Source: Mycolicibacterium tusciae JS617 (lineage in GTDB: Bacteria > Actinomycetota > Actinomycetes > Mycobacteriales > Mycobacteriaceae). From it: a stretch of DNA of 64,000 nucleotides. The notes under the pieces are model-generated. The model saw only the letters and a program-made list of their open reading frames with translations, was not told where the DNA came from and ran no database searches. This document shows, piece after piece, positions 1 through 9,066 of this stretch; the first letter of the stretch is position 1; each line of letters opens with the position of its first letter. The stretch is from NCBI RefSeq assembly GCF_000243415.2, contig NZ_KI912270.1, positions 3,906,001 through 3,970,000 of the forward strand, given 5' to 3'. The position numbers and the translations under genes are program-made.

Positions 1-389
1 CTCGTCGCATCGTATTCGTCTGTACTCACAACTCGGCCCGCAGCCAACTTGCTGCTGCGATCTGGAACCGGCGCAGCGAATTACCCGCTACCTCGGCAGG
101 CACGAAACCCGCACCACAGGTGCATCGCGGCGCGGTGGCCGCGGCGAGGCGCCTCAACCTATCGATGCGCGCAATCAAGCCGCGCTATCTGGGCGATGTC
201 CTGGCCGCCGACGACCTGGTGATCGCGGTGTGTGACAACGCACATGAGGAACTTCCTGCCGAACTACCCCGCATCCACTGGTCCATCAGTGATCCAACCC
301 GCACCGCGGCCGCGGCGTCGTTCGACGAGACCGTCATTGAACTCACCTCCCGTATCGATCATTTCGTCCCCCATGTTCAACCCGCTTAG
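1..389 (+). CDS. Arsenate reductase / low-molecular-weight tyrosine phosphatase-like protein (5' end outside window)
   Basis: The frame is open from base 3 to the stop at 387-389, so the N-terminus is missing. The first residues in the window contain CTHNSARS, the CX5R(S) phosphate/arsenate-binding loop of the LMW-PTP-type arsenate reductases. A later ICDN-like stretch (AVCDNAHEEL) and the SDPT segment near the C-terminus fit the same fold. Actinobacterial relatives often carry an ArsR-type winged helix in front of this domain; that part, if present, lies upstream and cannot be checked. The stop is 13 bp before the next arsC-like gene on the same strand, so the two are probably one arsenate-detoxification operon. 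Reductant could be mycothiol or thioredoxin; the sequence does not decide. Confidence 0.8.
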   Translation, partial: RRIVFVCTHNSARSQLAAAIWNRRSELPATSAGTKPAPQVHRGAVAAARRLNLSMRAIKPRYLGDVLAADDLVIAVCDNAHEELPAELPRIHWSISDPTRTAAAASFDETVIELTSRIDHFVPHVQPA

Positions 390-402
390 TCCAGGAGAAG
401 TC

Positions 403-1077
403 ATGACCGACAACATCATTGAACACAATCAGAAATTTCGTCACGATCTCTCTATCGACCAGCGGTTGGCGATGAAGACGGCTACCGGGCAATTGCAGAA
501 GGAGTTCGACGGCGTATTCGGGGTCGAAACAATCGAGAGGTTCCTGCACTCGTCCTATGACCAATTTGCCGGCCGGGCGACGGTGCCACGTTTCCTGCCC
601 TTGTTGGCCGAACGCTTTGCACGACAACGCCTCCGGGCGTTGGGGAGGGTAGAAGGAAAGTCACACGACGGAAAGCCAACCGTTCTGTTTCTATGCACCC
701 ATAACGCCGGCCGGTCGCAAATGGCGATGGGATTCTTCACTCATCTCGCCGGCGATGCGGCCGTCGCATGGTCCGGTGGCTCTGAGCCCGGCGAGCTGGT
801 CAACCCGGCGGCTATCGAGGCCATGGCGGAGCGCGACATCAATATCTCTGGCGAGTACCCCAAGCCGTGGACGGATGAGATCGTGCAGGCGGCAGACGTC
901 ATCATCACGATGGGCTGTGGCGATGCCTGCCCGATATTTCCCGGCCGCAGGTACGAGGAATGGGTCCTCGAGGATCCGCACGGGCAAGACATCGCCGCCG
1001 TTCGCCCCATCCGGGACGAGATCGAGCGTCGGGTCCGAGCGCTGCTGGCCGAACTCGAGGTCCCGGTAGATGCGTAG
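403..1077 (+). CDS. arsC: Arsenate reductase with N-terminal helical domain
   Basis: 224 aa. Residues about 1-85 form a helical N-terminal extension of the type annotated as a three-helix-bundle dimerisation domain; residues about 92-224 are an LMW-PTP domain. The catalytic loop CTHNAGRS begins at Cys98, and the MGCGDACP and DPHG segments supply the later redox cysteines and the general-acid Asp typical of thiol-dependent ArsC. The ATG at 403 is chosen because AGGAG lies at 393-397; an upstream in-frame ATG at 373 would overlap the previous gene. The product should reduce As(V) to As(III) for export by Acr3. That exporter is on the opposite strand 0.5 kb away and appears damaged, so the cassette may be only partly functional. 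Confidence 0.88.
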   Translation: MTDNIIEHNQKFRHDLSIDQRLAMKTATGQLQKEFDGVFGVETIERFLHSSYDQFAGRATVPRFLPLLAERFARQRLRALGRVEGKSHDGKPTVLFLCTHNAGRSQMAMGFFTHLAGDAAVAWSGGSEPGELVNPAAIEAMAERDINISGEYPKPWTDEIVQAADVIITMGCGDACPIFPGRRYEEWVLEDPHGQDIAAVRPIRDEIERRVRALLAELEVPVDA

Positions 1078-1080
1078 AAC

Positions 1081-1592
1081 TCAGGCGTCGGAGCCCCCGA
1101 CAGTGATTTGGCGGGCGTGGAAGTTGAAGTGCTTGCCGGGTAACGGTATACGTCTTCCAGCGTCATGTAATCCGTAAAGAATGGGTCCCATCCGGTTGGG
1201 AAATGCATGCCTCGACGCAACGCGTCGGCACTTTCCGTCGCAAGGTTTCGATCGATCGACGCAATGACGCGATCGAGCTTGACGCCCATACGGCGGCGGT
1301 TGCAATAGAAAGCGGCTGCGCATGAACCGTAATAGTTGATCGGGTGGAACGGCGTGGTTGCGGCGTTGAGGATCCGAGCAAAGACACGGCTGACAGCGTC
1401 GGGCAGGCGGCTAAGTAAGCGCACAAGAAACAGCAGCCGCTGCACGAGCATGTAGCCGAACACTATGTGCAGTAACAACTGCTCGTTGTTCCAGCGTGTC
1501 CCCTGCGTTGGCTTCTGCCAAGCGCCGTTGCGTTCGGCGTCGGCAAGCAGACCATGAAATTCGGCGCGCGCCCTCGCTAGGTCCGCCGTCAT
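1081..1592 (-). pseudogene. DinB-family protein broken by a -1 frameshift
   Basis: Starting at 1592 the frame encodes a DinB-like four-helix protein: an early His in LLLHIVFGYM, then the segment MTLEDVYRYP. At that point, about 1135-1140, the reading changes to low-complexity Ser/Thr/Pro unlike any DinB. The expected C-terminus, GKHFNFHARQITVGG with its HxxxH metal motif, continues in the next frame to a TGA at 1081-1083. Restoring one C in the CCC run joins the two pieces into about 170 aa. DinB-like proteins are metal-dependent and often act as thiol (mycothiol or bacillithiol) transferases, which would suit an arsenic locus, but the function here is inferred. A sequencing error in a short homopolymer is the main alternative to a real pseudogene. 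Confidence 0.7.
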
Positions 1593-1630
1593 CGCTGCCC
1601 GACACCGAGGGCTTCATCCCGTTACTCAAT

Positions 1631-2755
1631 TCACTTACCTTCGGAGCCGGCAGCAGTCGACGGCGCGACGGCCGCAGAGTGGTTGCCTCCGAAACGTTTT
1701 CGTAGCGCGAGAGATACGTAGACCAGAGCGACCAAGACCGGGACTTCGATGAGCGGGCCGACCACTCCGGCCAGCGCCTGGCCGGAAGTCGCCCCATACG
1801 TAGCGATCGCAACGGCGATCGCCAACTCGAAGTTGTTCCCTGCAGCGGTGAACGCCAGCGTTGTGGTGCGTTCATATCCGAGGTGAAGCAGTGCACCCAA
1901 CAGGAAGCCGCCGCCCCACATGATGGCGAAGTAAGCCAAGAGGGGCAGGGCGATTCGCACTACGTCCAGCGGTCGGTTGGTGATCTGTTCTCCCTGCAGC
2001 GCAAAAAGAATCACGATGGTGAAGAGCAGTCCGCATAGCGCCCACGGCCCCACCGCCGGCAGGAACTTGGACTCGTACCATTCACGGCCTCTTGCCTTTT
2101 CGCCGAGCCGCCGCGATAGATACCCGGCCAACAGCGGGATTCCCAGGAAGATCAGGACAGACTTGGCTATCTGCCAGGGCGATGTCGAGATGGTGGTCTG
2201 CTCCAGCCCCAGCCATCCGGGCAGCACGGACAAATAGAACCAGCCCAGTACCGCGAACATCACGACCTGGAAAATCGAGTTGAGCGCGACCAGCACTGCG
2301 GCCGCCTCGCGGTCTCCGCAGGCGAGGTCATTCCAGATGATGACCATGGCGATGCAACGCGCCAGGCCGACGATGATCAGGCCCGTCCGGTATTCGGGAA
2401 GGTCCGGCAGCATCAGCCACGCCAACGCAAACATCAATGCCGGGCCGAACACCCAGTTGAGAAGAAGCGAACTGATCAGCAGTTTGCGGTCGCCGGTGAC
2501 AGCGTCAAGCCTGTCGTAGCGGACCTTCGCCAACACCGGATACATCATGATCAGCAGTCCGAGCGCGATAGGGAGCGAGATTCCGTCGATCTGCACCCGG
2601 TCCAACGCCGTGTTGAGTCCCGGTATCCAGCGGCCCAGTAGCAAACCGGCCGCCATCGCGATGCCGATTCAGACGGGTAAGAACCGATCCAGCGTCGACA
2701 ACTCGGCCACGACCGGCGACGCGGCTGGATCAGTCTGCGCAACCTTGTGGGTCAT
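1631..2755 (-). pseudogene. acr3: Acr3-type arsenite efflux permease gene with an in-frame TGA near its start
   Basis: The gene starts with ATG at 2755, overlapping the arsR stop (ATGA). It reads 28 codons, ending DRFLPV, before a TGA at 2669-2671. The same frame then continues IGIAMAAGLLLGRW and on for about 340 residues of a clear Acr3/BASS-fold permease with ten hydrophobic segments, including the conserved motif LARCIAMVIIWNDLACGD with its functional Cys and the later AGNNFELAIA. The TGA sits where family members usually have Trp (TGG), so one G-to-A change explains it. A shortened product could restart at ATG 2656 but would lack the N-terminal helix region. Function is arsenite extrusion if intact. 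Loss, error and reinitiation all remain possible. Confidence 0.8.
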
Positions 2756-3129
2756 GCCCGGGCCCCTACCGTGTGCGCCACGTCGGCACTGACACTCAAC
2801 AACGACGACAACGAGGCGAGGGCCTCGGGCACGACGGCGTAGTACACCCAGGAAGCGCGCCGCTCCGACGTAAGCAACCCTGCGTCGCGCAGAACCTTCA
2901 GGTGGTGCGAGATCGTCGGCTGTGACACCTCGACGCCGGGTGAGATGTCGCACACGCACGCCTCGCCGCCAGCATGGCTTGCCACCGAGCTCAGCAGGCG
3001 CAATCGCACCGGATCGGACAACGCCTTGAACTTCGCGGCCGTTTCGGTCGCTTGAGCCGTCGTCAACGGTTCCCGCACCAACGGCTCAAGCGCACAGCAG
3101 TCCTCCGAGGACCTGGACCGATTCGACAT
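2752..3129 (-). CDS. arsR: ArsR-family arsenite-responsive repressor
   Basis: 125 aa winged-helix protein. The recognition region VSQPTISHHLKVLRDAGLL lies at about residues 68-86 and the wing at about 88-98. Candidate As(III)/Sb(III) ligands are a vicinal pair Cys11-Cys12 and the CVC pair at Cys58/Cys60. The N-terminal Cys pair plus one Cys ahead of the recognition helix recalls the corynebacterial ArsR sensor site rather than the plasmid R773 type. The stop overlaps the acr3 start, so the exporter is translationally coupled to its repressor. A 7+7 bp inverted repeat lies 4 bp upstream of the start codon and is the likely autoregulatory operator. Confidence 0.9.
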   Translation of the reverse strand: MSNRSRSSEDCCALEPLVREPLTTAQATETAAKFKALSDPVRLRLLSSVASHAGGEACVCDISPGVEVSQPTISHHLKVLRDAGLLTSERRASWVYYAVVPEALASLSSLLSVSADVAHTVGARA

Positions 3130-3132
3130 CCA

Positions 3133-3152
3133 TCGATATTGACAGATATCGA
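3133..3152 (-). promoter_or_regulatory. Probable ArsR operator
   Basis: A perfect inverted repeat, TCGATAT and ATATCGA separated by 6 bp, lies directly upstream of the arsR ATG (3129). Symmetry, AT-rich arms and location are those of ArsR/SmtB operators. It is so close to the start codon that bound repressor would cover the transcription start, and little room remains for a Shine-Dalgarno, suggesting a leaderless or nearly leaderless transcript. Confidence 0.65.
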
Positions 3153-3210
3153 ATCAACGAGCAAACCAGCGGCATACAACCGCGGGCCGGATGATCCTTC
3201 TAGCAGCTCA

Positions 3211-4901
<1,691 letters not shown>

Positions 4902-5055
4902 CTGGCCCTCCAGCAGCGACGGGGACCTCGCCTGGACAACGGTGTCGGTCGGTGACTTCCCAGATTCATCCCTGACATATGGCCGTTACCCGGCCGTAAG
5001 TCATCTAACGATAGCGCGACACCTGCACATCGGCTGTGCCAAGGCGGTCTAGTCG

Positions 5056-5877
5056 GTGTCAGTGGGCAAGAATGTGCGGGTGCGAAAGCTGCTGATCGGT
5101 GTACTGGCGACCGTGACCGCCGTGGTGGTGGGCGTCCTCGGTGCCGATTTCGGTGCAGCGATCTACGCCGAGTATCGCCTGTCGAGAAGTGTGCGAAGCG
5201 CCGCTGACCTGGCCTGGGACCCGTCCGTGGCCATCCTCGGTTTTCCGTTCATCCCGCAGGCGGCGAACCGCCATTACGACGAAGTGGAAATCCGGGCCGC
5301 GGGCGTCAGCCATCCCGTGGTCGGGAAGGTCTCGCTGGAAGCAACCCTTCACTCCATCGATCTCTTGGACTCGTCGTGGCTGGTCACCCCTGAGGCCAAG
5401 CTGAGGGTCGGTAAGGCGGAGAGTCGCATCATCATCGATTCCACCCACGTCGGGCGGTTCATGGGCATCCCTGACCTGCTGGTCGAGGCGCCGACGCGGG
5501 AAAGCAACGACTCCACCGGCGGAACCACCGAATCAGGGATATCGGGCAATCGCGGGGTGGTGTTCACGGGGACCCCGAAGGCGGCCGGCTACGACAAGAG
5601 AGTCAGCATCGCCGTCGACCTGTCGATCGGCGGGCCCGACCAGACCACCCTGGTCCTGACGGCCACCGACGTGCTGACCGGCGCAGGTACCGCTGACCAG
5701 CCGGTTCCCGATGACAAGAAGGACGAGGTGCTGGCCGCGTTCTCCACCAGCCTGCCAGGACAGAAGTTGCCGTTCGGGCTCGCGCCCACCGCGCAGGGCG
5801 CCCGGGGCTCGGACCTGATAATCGAAGGCATCGCCGAGGGAGTAACCGTGGCCCTTGATGGGTTCAATCTGTCGTGA
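5056..5877 (+). CDS. lmeA: LmeA-type DUF2993 cell-envelope protein
   Basis: 273 aa. An N-terminal hydrophobic stretch (LLIGVLATVTAVVVGVLGADF, about residues 11-31) serves as signal or anchor, followed by a DUF2993 beta-rich domain. The context (divergent from glnR, followed by a thioredoxin gene) matches Rv0817c/LmeA, a periplasmic lipid-binding protein needed for normal mannan chain length in lipomannan and lipoarabinomannan. The GTG at 5056 is the first start; GTGs at 5062 and 5071 are alternatives that keep the hydrophobic segment. Its last bases overlap the next gene's GTG (GTGA), so the two are coupled. Confidence 0.82.
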   Translation: MSVGKNVRVRKLLIGVLATVTAVVVGVLGADFGAAIYAEYRLSRSVRSAADLAWDPSVAILGFPFIPQAANRHYDEVEIRAAGVSHPVVGKVSLEATLHSIDLLDSSWLVTPEAKLRVGKAESRIIIDSTHVGRFMGIPDLLVEAPTRESNDSTGGTTESGISGNRGVVFTGTPKAAGYDKRVSIAVDLSIGGPDQTTLVLTATDVLTGAGTADQPVPDDKKDEVLAAFSTSLPGQKLPFGLAPTAQGARGSDLIIEGIAEGVTVALDGFNLS

Positions 5878-6296
5878 GCACTTCGTGGGTGTTGGCGATC
5901 GTCGTCATCGTGGGCGCGCTCGGGCTGGCCTATGTGATCGGCAGGCTGCTCACACTGCGCGCCGGACTCCTCAAAGCGAGTGCAGAAGCCGCCAATGTGG
6001 ACACCAGTGACCTGGGGCTATCCGAGACAGGGCCGACGGTGCTGCATTTCAGCGCGGTGTGGTGCGGTCCGTGTGCCGGGGTGCGAAAGGTTGTCGAGCA
6101 GGTGTGCGACGAGCTGCCCGGCGTCGCGCATGTCGAGATCGACATGGACGCCAATCCGGAAGCGGCCAGGCGCCTTTCGGTGCTGTCTCTTCCCACCACG
6201 ATCGTGTTCGACGCCGACGGGCGGCCGCGCTTTCGCACCCATGGTGTGCCCAAGCCCGCTGACCTGCGGTCCGCGTTGGAACCACTGTTGGCTTGA
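5874..6296 (+). CDS. Membrane-anchored thioredoxin-like protein (ThiX type)
   Basis: 140 aa. One N-terminal transmembrane helix (about residues 4-26) is followed by a thioredoxin fold with active site WCGPC at residues 63-67 and the cis-Pro in LPTTIVF. The protein should be tethered to the membrane; the orientation of the redox domain cannot be read with certainty. It corresponds by position to Rv0816c (thiX). Overlap with lmeA by 4 bp implies co-translation. The adjacent sulfurtransferase operon downstream has its own promoter, so the shared sulfur theme may be regulatory or only positional. Confidence 0.85.
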   Translation: MSTSWVLAIVVIVGALGLAYVIGRLLTLRAGLLKASAEAANVDTSDLGLSETGPTVLHFSAVWCGPCAGVRKVVEQVCDELPGVAHVEIDMDANPEAARRLSVLSLPTTIVFDADGRPRFRTHGVPKPADLRSALEPLLA

Positions 6297-6312
6297 TCAC
6301 CATGTCATTGGG

Positions 6313-6318
6313 TAAGCT
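6313..6318 (+). promoter_or_regulatory. -10 element for a leaderless sORF transcript
   Basis: TAAGCT fits the mycobacterial TANNNT -10 consensus. Seven nt separate it from GTG at 6326, the spacing expected if transcription begins on the first base of the start codon. There is no convincing -35 at ideal spacing; TTGATC at 6293-6298 is too close. Confidence 0.6.
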
Positions 6319-6325
6319 GTCGCTC

Positions 6326-6418
6326 GTGTCCGCCCGCCTTGAGCCCATGCTCACCAAGCGCCGCGCAGTGGATCTGTGCCGCGTTGCGGGTTGTTGTTGT
6401 TGTTGTTGTAGCTGCTGA
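6326..6418 (+). CDS. Poly-cysteine leader peptide (cysteine-responsive attenuator sORF)
   Basis: A 30-residue ORF starting at GTG 6326 and ending with six consecutive TGT Cys codons (6392-6409), then Ser, Cys and TGA at 6416-6418; an additional Cys lies nine codons earlier. An in-frame ATG at 6302 would give a longer version, but the -10 at 6313-6318 lies downstream of that ATG and supports the GTG start. Mycobacteria are known to place such leaderless poly-Cys sORFs ahead of this same DUF4395-sulfurtransferase-SseC operon, where ribosome progress over Cys codons reports Cys-tRNA supply and controls the downstream genes. The peptide itself probably has no catalytic role. Confidence 0.85.
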   Translation: MSARLEPMLTKRRAVDLCRVAGCCCCCCSC

Positions 6419-6463
6419 GTAGCCGCGCCTTTATCTTTTTGCGCCGCACTCGGGAGCGGACCC

Positions 6464-6516
6464 TTGTGGTCTGCCGTCCCACAACCAGCCAGCCCATCGA
6501 TGCAACAGGAGCAGAC
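6464..6516 (+). promoter_or_regulatory. Candidate attenuator structure behind the poly-Cys sORF
   Basis: Two mutually exclusive pairings can be drawn. TTGTGG (6464-6469) can pair with CCACAA (6479-6484); alternatively GTCTGC (6469-6474) can pair with GCAGAC (6511-6516), which touches the last base of the AGGAG ribosome-binding site (6507-6511) of the DUF4395 gene. Switching between them could link leader translation to operon expression. The stems are short and were found by eye. Confidence 0.35.
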
Positions 6517-6520
6517 ATCC

Positions 6521-7018
6521 ATGTCCACCAGCACGAGCACCACCGCCGCAGCAGACCAGGTGGACGTGCGGGGTCCACGCTTCGCGGCGTGGGTGACCAC
6601 CGCCGTGCTCATCGCCACGCTGCTGGTGTCGGCCGTCAGCCTGGCGGGCGCCGCGGTGATCCTCGGCGTGCAGACGGTGGTGTTCGCGATCGGCGCGTGG
6701 CGCGGGCCCCGGCAGCATCCCTACGGCCTGATCTTCCGCGCCCTGGTGGCTCCCCGCCTCGGACCGGTCACCGAGAAGGAGCCGGTGCCCCCGCTGAAGT
6801 TCGCCCAGCTCGTCGGATTCGTGTTCGCGATCGTCGGCGTCGTCGGCTTCGCCGCAGGAATTCCGCTGCTCGGCCTGATCGCCACGGGGTTCGCACTCGT
6901 GGCAGCCTTTCTCAACGCGGCTTTCGGCATCTGCCTCGGCTGCCAGATTTATCCGTTCGTCGCACGGTTCCGCCGTGTGTCCGACAAGTTCCCACAACCC
7001 AGCCCGCACCCCGCATAG
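6521..7018 (+). CDS. DUF4395 membrane protein
   Basis: 165 aa. After a Ser/Thr-rich N-terminus the protein has about four hydrophobic helices and ends with a conserved-looking GICLGCQIYPF stretch carrying two Cys three residues apart near the membrane face. The ATG at 6521 is preceded by AGGAG at 6507-6511; a longer in-frame ORF from 6464 lacks such a site. It is the first gene behind the poly-Cys leader and precedes the thiosulfate sulfurtransferase by 34 bp. A role in moving or handling a sulfur compound is suggested by context only; no biochemical function is established from the sequence. Confidence 0.85.
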   Translation: MSTSTSTTAAADQVDVRGPRFAAWVTTAVLIATLLVSAVSLAGAAVILGVQTVVFAIGAWRGPRQHPYGLIFRALVAPRLGPVTEKEPVPPLKFAQLVGFVFAIVGVVGFAAGIPLLGLIATGFALVAAFLNAAFGICLGCQIYPFVARFRRVSDKFPQPSPHPA

Positions 7019-7052
7019 CCTTCAAATATCAAGCAACCGAAAGGATTTCCTC

Positions 7053-7886
7053 ATGGCACGCTCCGACGTCCTGGTCACCACTGACTGGGCCGAGAGCAAT
7101 CTCGACGCGCCGAACACCGTCTTTGTCGAGGTCGACGAGGACACCTCGGCCTACGAAGGCGGTCACATCGCCGGCGCCGTAAGACTCGATTGGAAGACCG
7201 AACTGCAGGACCAGGTCAAGCGTGACTTCGTCGATGCCCAGCAGTTCTCGAAGTTGTTGTCCGACAAGGGCATCAGCAACGACGACACGGTGATCCTCTA
7301 CGGCGGCAACAACAATTGGTTCGCCGCCTATGCGTACTGGTACTTCAAGCTGTACGGCCACGAGAACGTCAAGCTGCTCGACGGCGGCCGTAAGAAGTGG
7401 GAGCTGGACGGCCGTCCGCTGGTCACGGACGTACCGCAGCGCCCGTCGACCTCGTACACGGCAAAGGCGCCCGACAACAGCATCCGGGCCTTCCGCGACG
7501 AGGTCATCGAGGCCATCGACAGCAAGAACCTGGTGGATGTGCGCTCCCCCGACGAGTTCTCGGGAAAGATCCTCGCGCCGGCTCACCTCCCGCAGGAGCA
7601 GAGCCAGCGTCCAGGCCACATTCCCGGCGCGATCAACGTGCCGTGGAGCAAGGCGGCCAACGAGGACGGCACCTTCAAGTCCGACGACGACCTTGCCAAG
7701 CTGTACGCCGAGGCCGGTCTCGACGGTCAGAAGGAGACCATCGCGTACTGCCGAATCGGTGAGCGTTCCTCGCACACCTGGTTCGTCCTGCAGGAACTGC
7801 TGGGACACCAGAACGTCAAGAACTACGACGGCAGTTGGACGGAATACGGCTCCCTGGTGGGCGCCCCGATTGAGTTGGGAAGTTGA
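7053..7886 (+). CDS. cysA2: Thiosulfate sulfurtransferase (rhodanese, CysA2/SseA type)
   Basis: 277 aa with two rhodanese domains (about 10-130 inactive and 150-275 catalytic). The active loop is CRIGERS, with the persulfide-forming Cys at residue 233. Conserved segments EGGHIAGAVRLDW, LLDGGRKKWE and GHIPGAINVPW are intact. It transfers sulfane sulfur from thiosulfate or a related donor to thiols or cyanide in the cytosol. AAAGGA at 7040-7045 supports the ATG at 7053. SseC follows after 1 bp, so the pair is co-translated, and the poly-Cys leader puts both under cysteine control. Mycobacterial genomes often contain a second, nearly identical cysA-sseC copy; that cannot be checked here. Confidence 0.93.
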   Translation: MARSDVLVTTDWAESNLDAPNTVFVEVDEDTSAYEGGHIAGAVRLDWKTELQDQVKRDFVDAQQFSKLLSDKGISNDDTVILYGGNNNWFAAYAYWYFKLYGHENVKLLDGGRKKWELDGRPLVTDVPQRPSTSYTAKAPDNSIRAFRDEVIEAIDSKNLVDVRSPDEFSGKILAPAHLPQEQSQRPGHIPGAINVPWSKAANEDGTFKSDDDLAKLYAEAGLDGQKETIAYCRIGERSSHTWFVLQELLGHQNVKNYDGSWTEYGSLVGAPIELGS

Positions 7887-7887
7887 T

Positions 7888-8190
7888 ATGTGCTCTGCAC
7901 CTAAGCAAGGACAGACGTTGCCTGCCGGCGTTGACCTGGAGAAGGAAACGGTGATCACCGGTCGCGTCGTAGACGGCTCCGGTCAGAGCGTCGGTGGCGC
8001 GTTCGTGCGTCTGCTCGACGCGTCCGACGAGTTCACCGCCGAGGTCGTCGCATCGGCAACCGGTGACTTCCGGTTCTTCGCCGCACCGGGCACGTGGACG
8101 CTGCGTGCGCTGTCGCCCGCGGGCAACGGCGACGCCAGCGTCGCACCGTCGGGCGCCGGTATCCACGAGGTCGACGTCAAGGTCGCCTGA
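7888..8190 (+). CDS. sseC: SseC / DUF1416 protein
   Basis: 100 aa. It begins MCSAPKQGQ and then forms a small beta-sandwich, transthyretin-like domain (ITGRVVDGSGQSVGGAFVRLLD...GDFRFFAAPGTWTLRAL), the DUF1416 family. It always follows the thiosulfate sulfurtransferase in mycobacteria and is assigned to sulfur metabolism by association; no reaction is known to me. Cys2 is the only cysteine and is a possible acceptor site, which is inference. The gene begins 1 bp after the cysA stop. Confidence 0.88.
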   Translation: MCSAPKQGQTLPAGVDLEKETVITGRVVDGSGQSVGGAFVRLLDASDEFTAEVVASATGDFRFFAAPGTWTLRALSPAGNGDASVAPSGAGIHEVDVKVA

Positions 8191-8278
8191 CGGCCTACGC
8201 GCGGGTGCGACGCGCGAGCAGATTGTGCTGCCCGTACACACCCGGCAGTCCGTGATCGATTCCACTGTGGCCAATGTC

Positions 8279-8292
8279 GCCGGCTAGCCGGC
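8279..8292. repeat. 14-bp palindrome after sseC
   Basis: GCCGGCTAGCCGGC is a perfect palindrome lying 88 bp behind the sseC stop and ahead of the next promoter. It could help end the cysteine operon transcript or bind a regulator. No U-run follows, so a standard intrinsic terminator is unlikely. The rest of 8191-8328 shows no gene. Confidence 0.3.
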
Positions 8293-8328
8293 TCTGCGGC
8301 CGCCGTGGGTCGTCGGCGGTTGTGCGGC

Positions 8329-8334
8329 TAGACT
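8329..8334 (+). promoter_or_regulatory. -10 element for the small membrane peptide/nitrobindin operon
   Basis: TAGACT matches TANNNT and is followed by 7 nt and then GTG at 8342, a leaderless arrangement identical in spacing to that of the poly-Cys sORF. No Shine-Dalgarno precedes the GTG. Confidence 0.6.
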
Positions 8335-8341
8335 TTCTGCC

Positions 8342-8440
8342 GTGGTGCTGCTCTTCGAGATCCTGCTGATTGCTGCGGTAGTGGTCATTACCTGGTTCGC
8401 GGTGTACACGATCTACCGCCTCGTCACCGACGAGTCGTGA
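8342..8440 (+). CDS. 32-residue single-span membrane peptide
   Basis: The ORF runs GTG 8342 to TGA 8438-8440 and encodes 32 residues: one hydrophobic helix ([20 protein letters not shown]) followed by a short cytoplasmic-type tail [10 protein letters not shown]. It is too short for most gene callers. Support comes from the leaderless -10 at the exact distance and from a 4-bp GTGA overlap with the nitrobindin gene, which makes translation of the second gene depend on the first. Function is unknown. It might be a membrane partner for the nitrobindin or act mainly as a translational lead-in. Confidence 0.6.
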   Translation: MVLLFEILLIAAVVVITWFAVYTIYRLVTDES

Positions 8441-9066
8441 CTTCCGGCGACGACGCAGTCGCGGCCGCGGCGGAGCGCGCGAAGATCACCGCGGCCCGCA
8501 ATATCCCGGCCTTCGACGACCTTCCAGCCCCGCCCGATACCGCGAATCTTCGGCTGGGCGCGAACCTCAACGACGCACTGCTTGCTCTGCTCCCCCTCGT
8601 CGGGGTGTGGCGCGGGGAAGGTGAGGGCCGCGGATCCGAGGGCGACTACCGCTTCGGCCAACAGATCGTGGTCAGCCACGACGGCGGTGACTACCTGATC
8701 TGGGAGGCCCGATCGTGGCGAATCACCGAGGCCGGTGAATACGAGAGCCCGTCGCTGCGGGAGTCCGGATTCTGGCGGTTCGTCGATGACCCTGCCGATC
8801 CCGCCGAAAGCCAGGCGATTGAGCTTCTGCTGGCCCATTCGGCCGGCTACGTCGAGTTGTTCTACGGCCGCCCCCTGAACCAGTCGTCATGGGAGCTGGC
8901 CACCGACGCGCTGGCGCGCACCAAGTCCGGGATGCTCGTCGGTGGCGCCAAGCGGCTCTACGGCATCGTCGAGCGTGGCGACCTGGCCTATGTCGAAGAA
9001 CGCGTCGACGCCGACGGTGGCCTGGTGCCGCACCTTTCCGCGCGGCTGGCGAGGTACGTCGGATGA
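8437..9066 (+). CDS. Nitrobindin / FABP-like heme-binding protein
   Basis: 209 aa, homologous by position and sequence to Rv0813c. A variable N-terminal arm (about 1-45) precedes a ten-stranded beta-barrel with the family signature GVWRGEGEG at about residues 55-63. The C-terminal strand contains [10 protein letters not shown]; the His there corresponds to the proximal heme ligand of nitrobindins. The family binds ferric heme and isomerises peroxynitrite to nitrate. Start GTG 8437 overlaps the preceding small ORF. The downstream lipoprotein start overlaps its stop (ATGA), giving a three-gene coupled set. Confidence 0.85.
   Translation: MTSGDDAVAAAAERAKITAARNIPAFDDLPAPPDTANLRLGANLNDALLALLPLVGVWRGEGEGRGSEGDYRFGQQIVVSHDGGDYLIWEARSWRITEAGEYESPSLRESGFWRFVDDPADPAESQAIELLLAHSAGYVELFYGRPLNQSSWELATDALARTKSGMLVGGAKRLYGIVERGDLAYVEERVDADGGLVPHLSARLARYVG

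Noticed and set aside
741..1592. 283-codon ORF on - over the DinB gene and antisense to arsC
   Set aside because: After about residue 150 it becomes Ser/Thr/Pro/Arg-rich antisense sequence; only the first part is DinB. It results from the frameshift.
2669..2671. TGA in acr3 as a selenocysteine codon
   Set aside because: No SECIS-type hairpin seen, the family does not use selenocysteine here, and Trp fits the position.
6391..6409. TGT triplet run as a simple microsatellite
   Set aside because: It is in frame within a leaderless ORF before the known cysteine operon, so coding function is the better reading.
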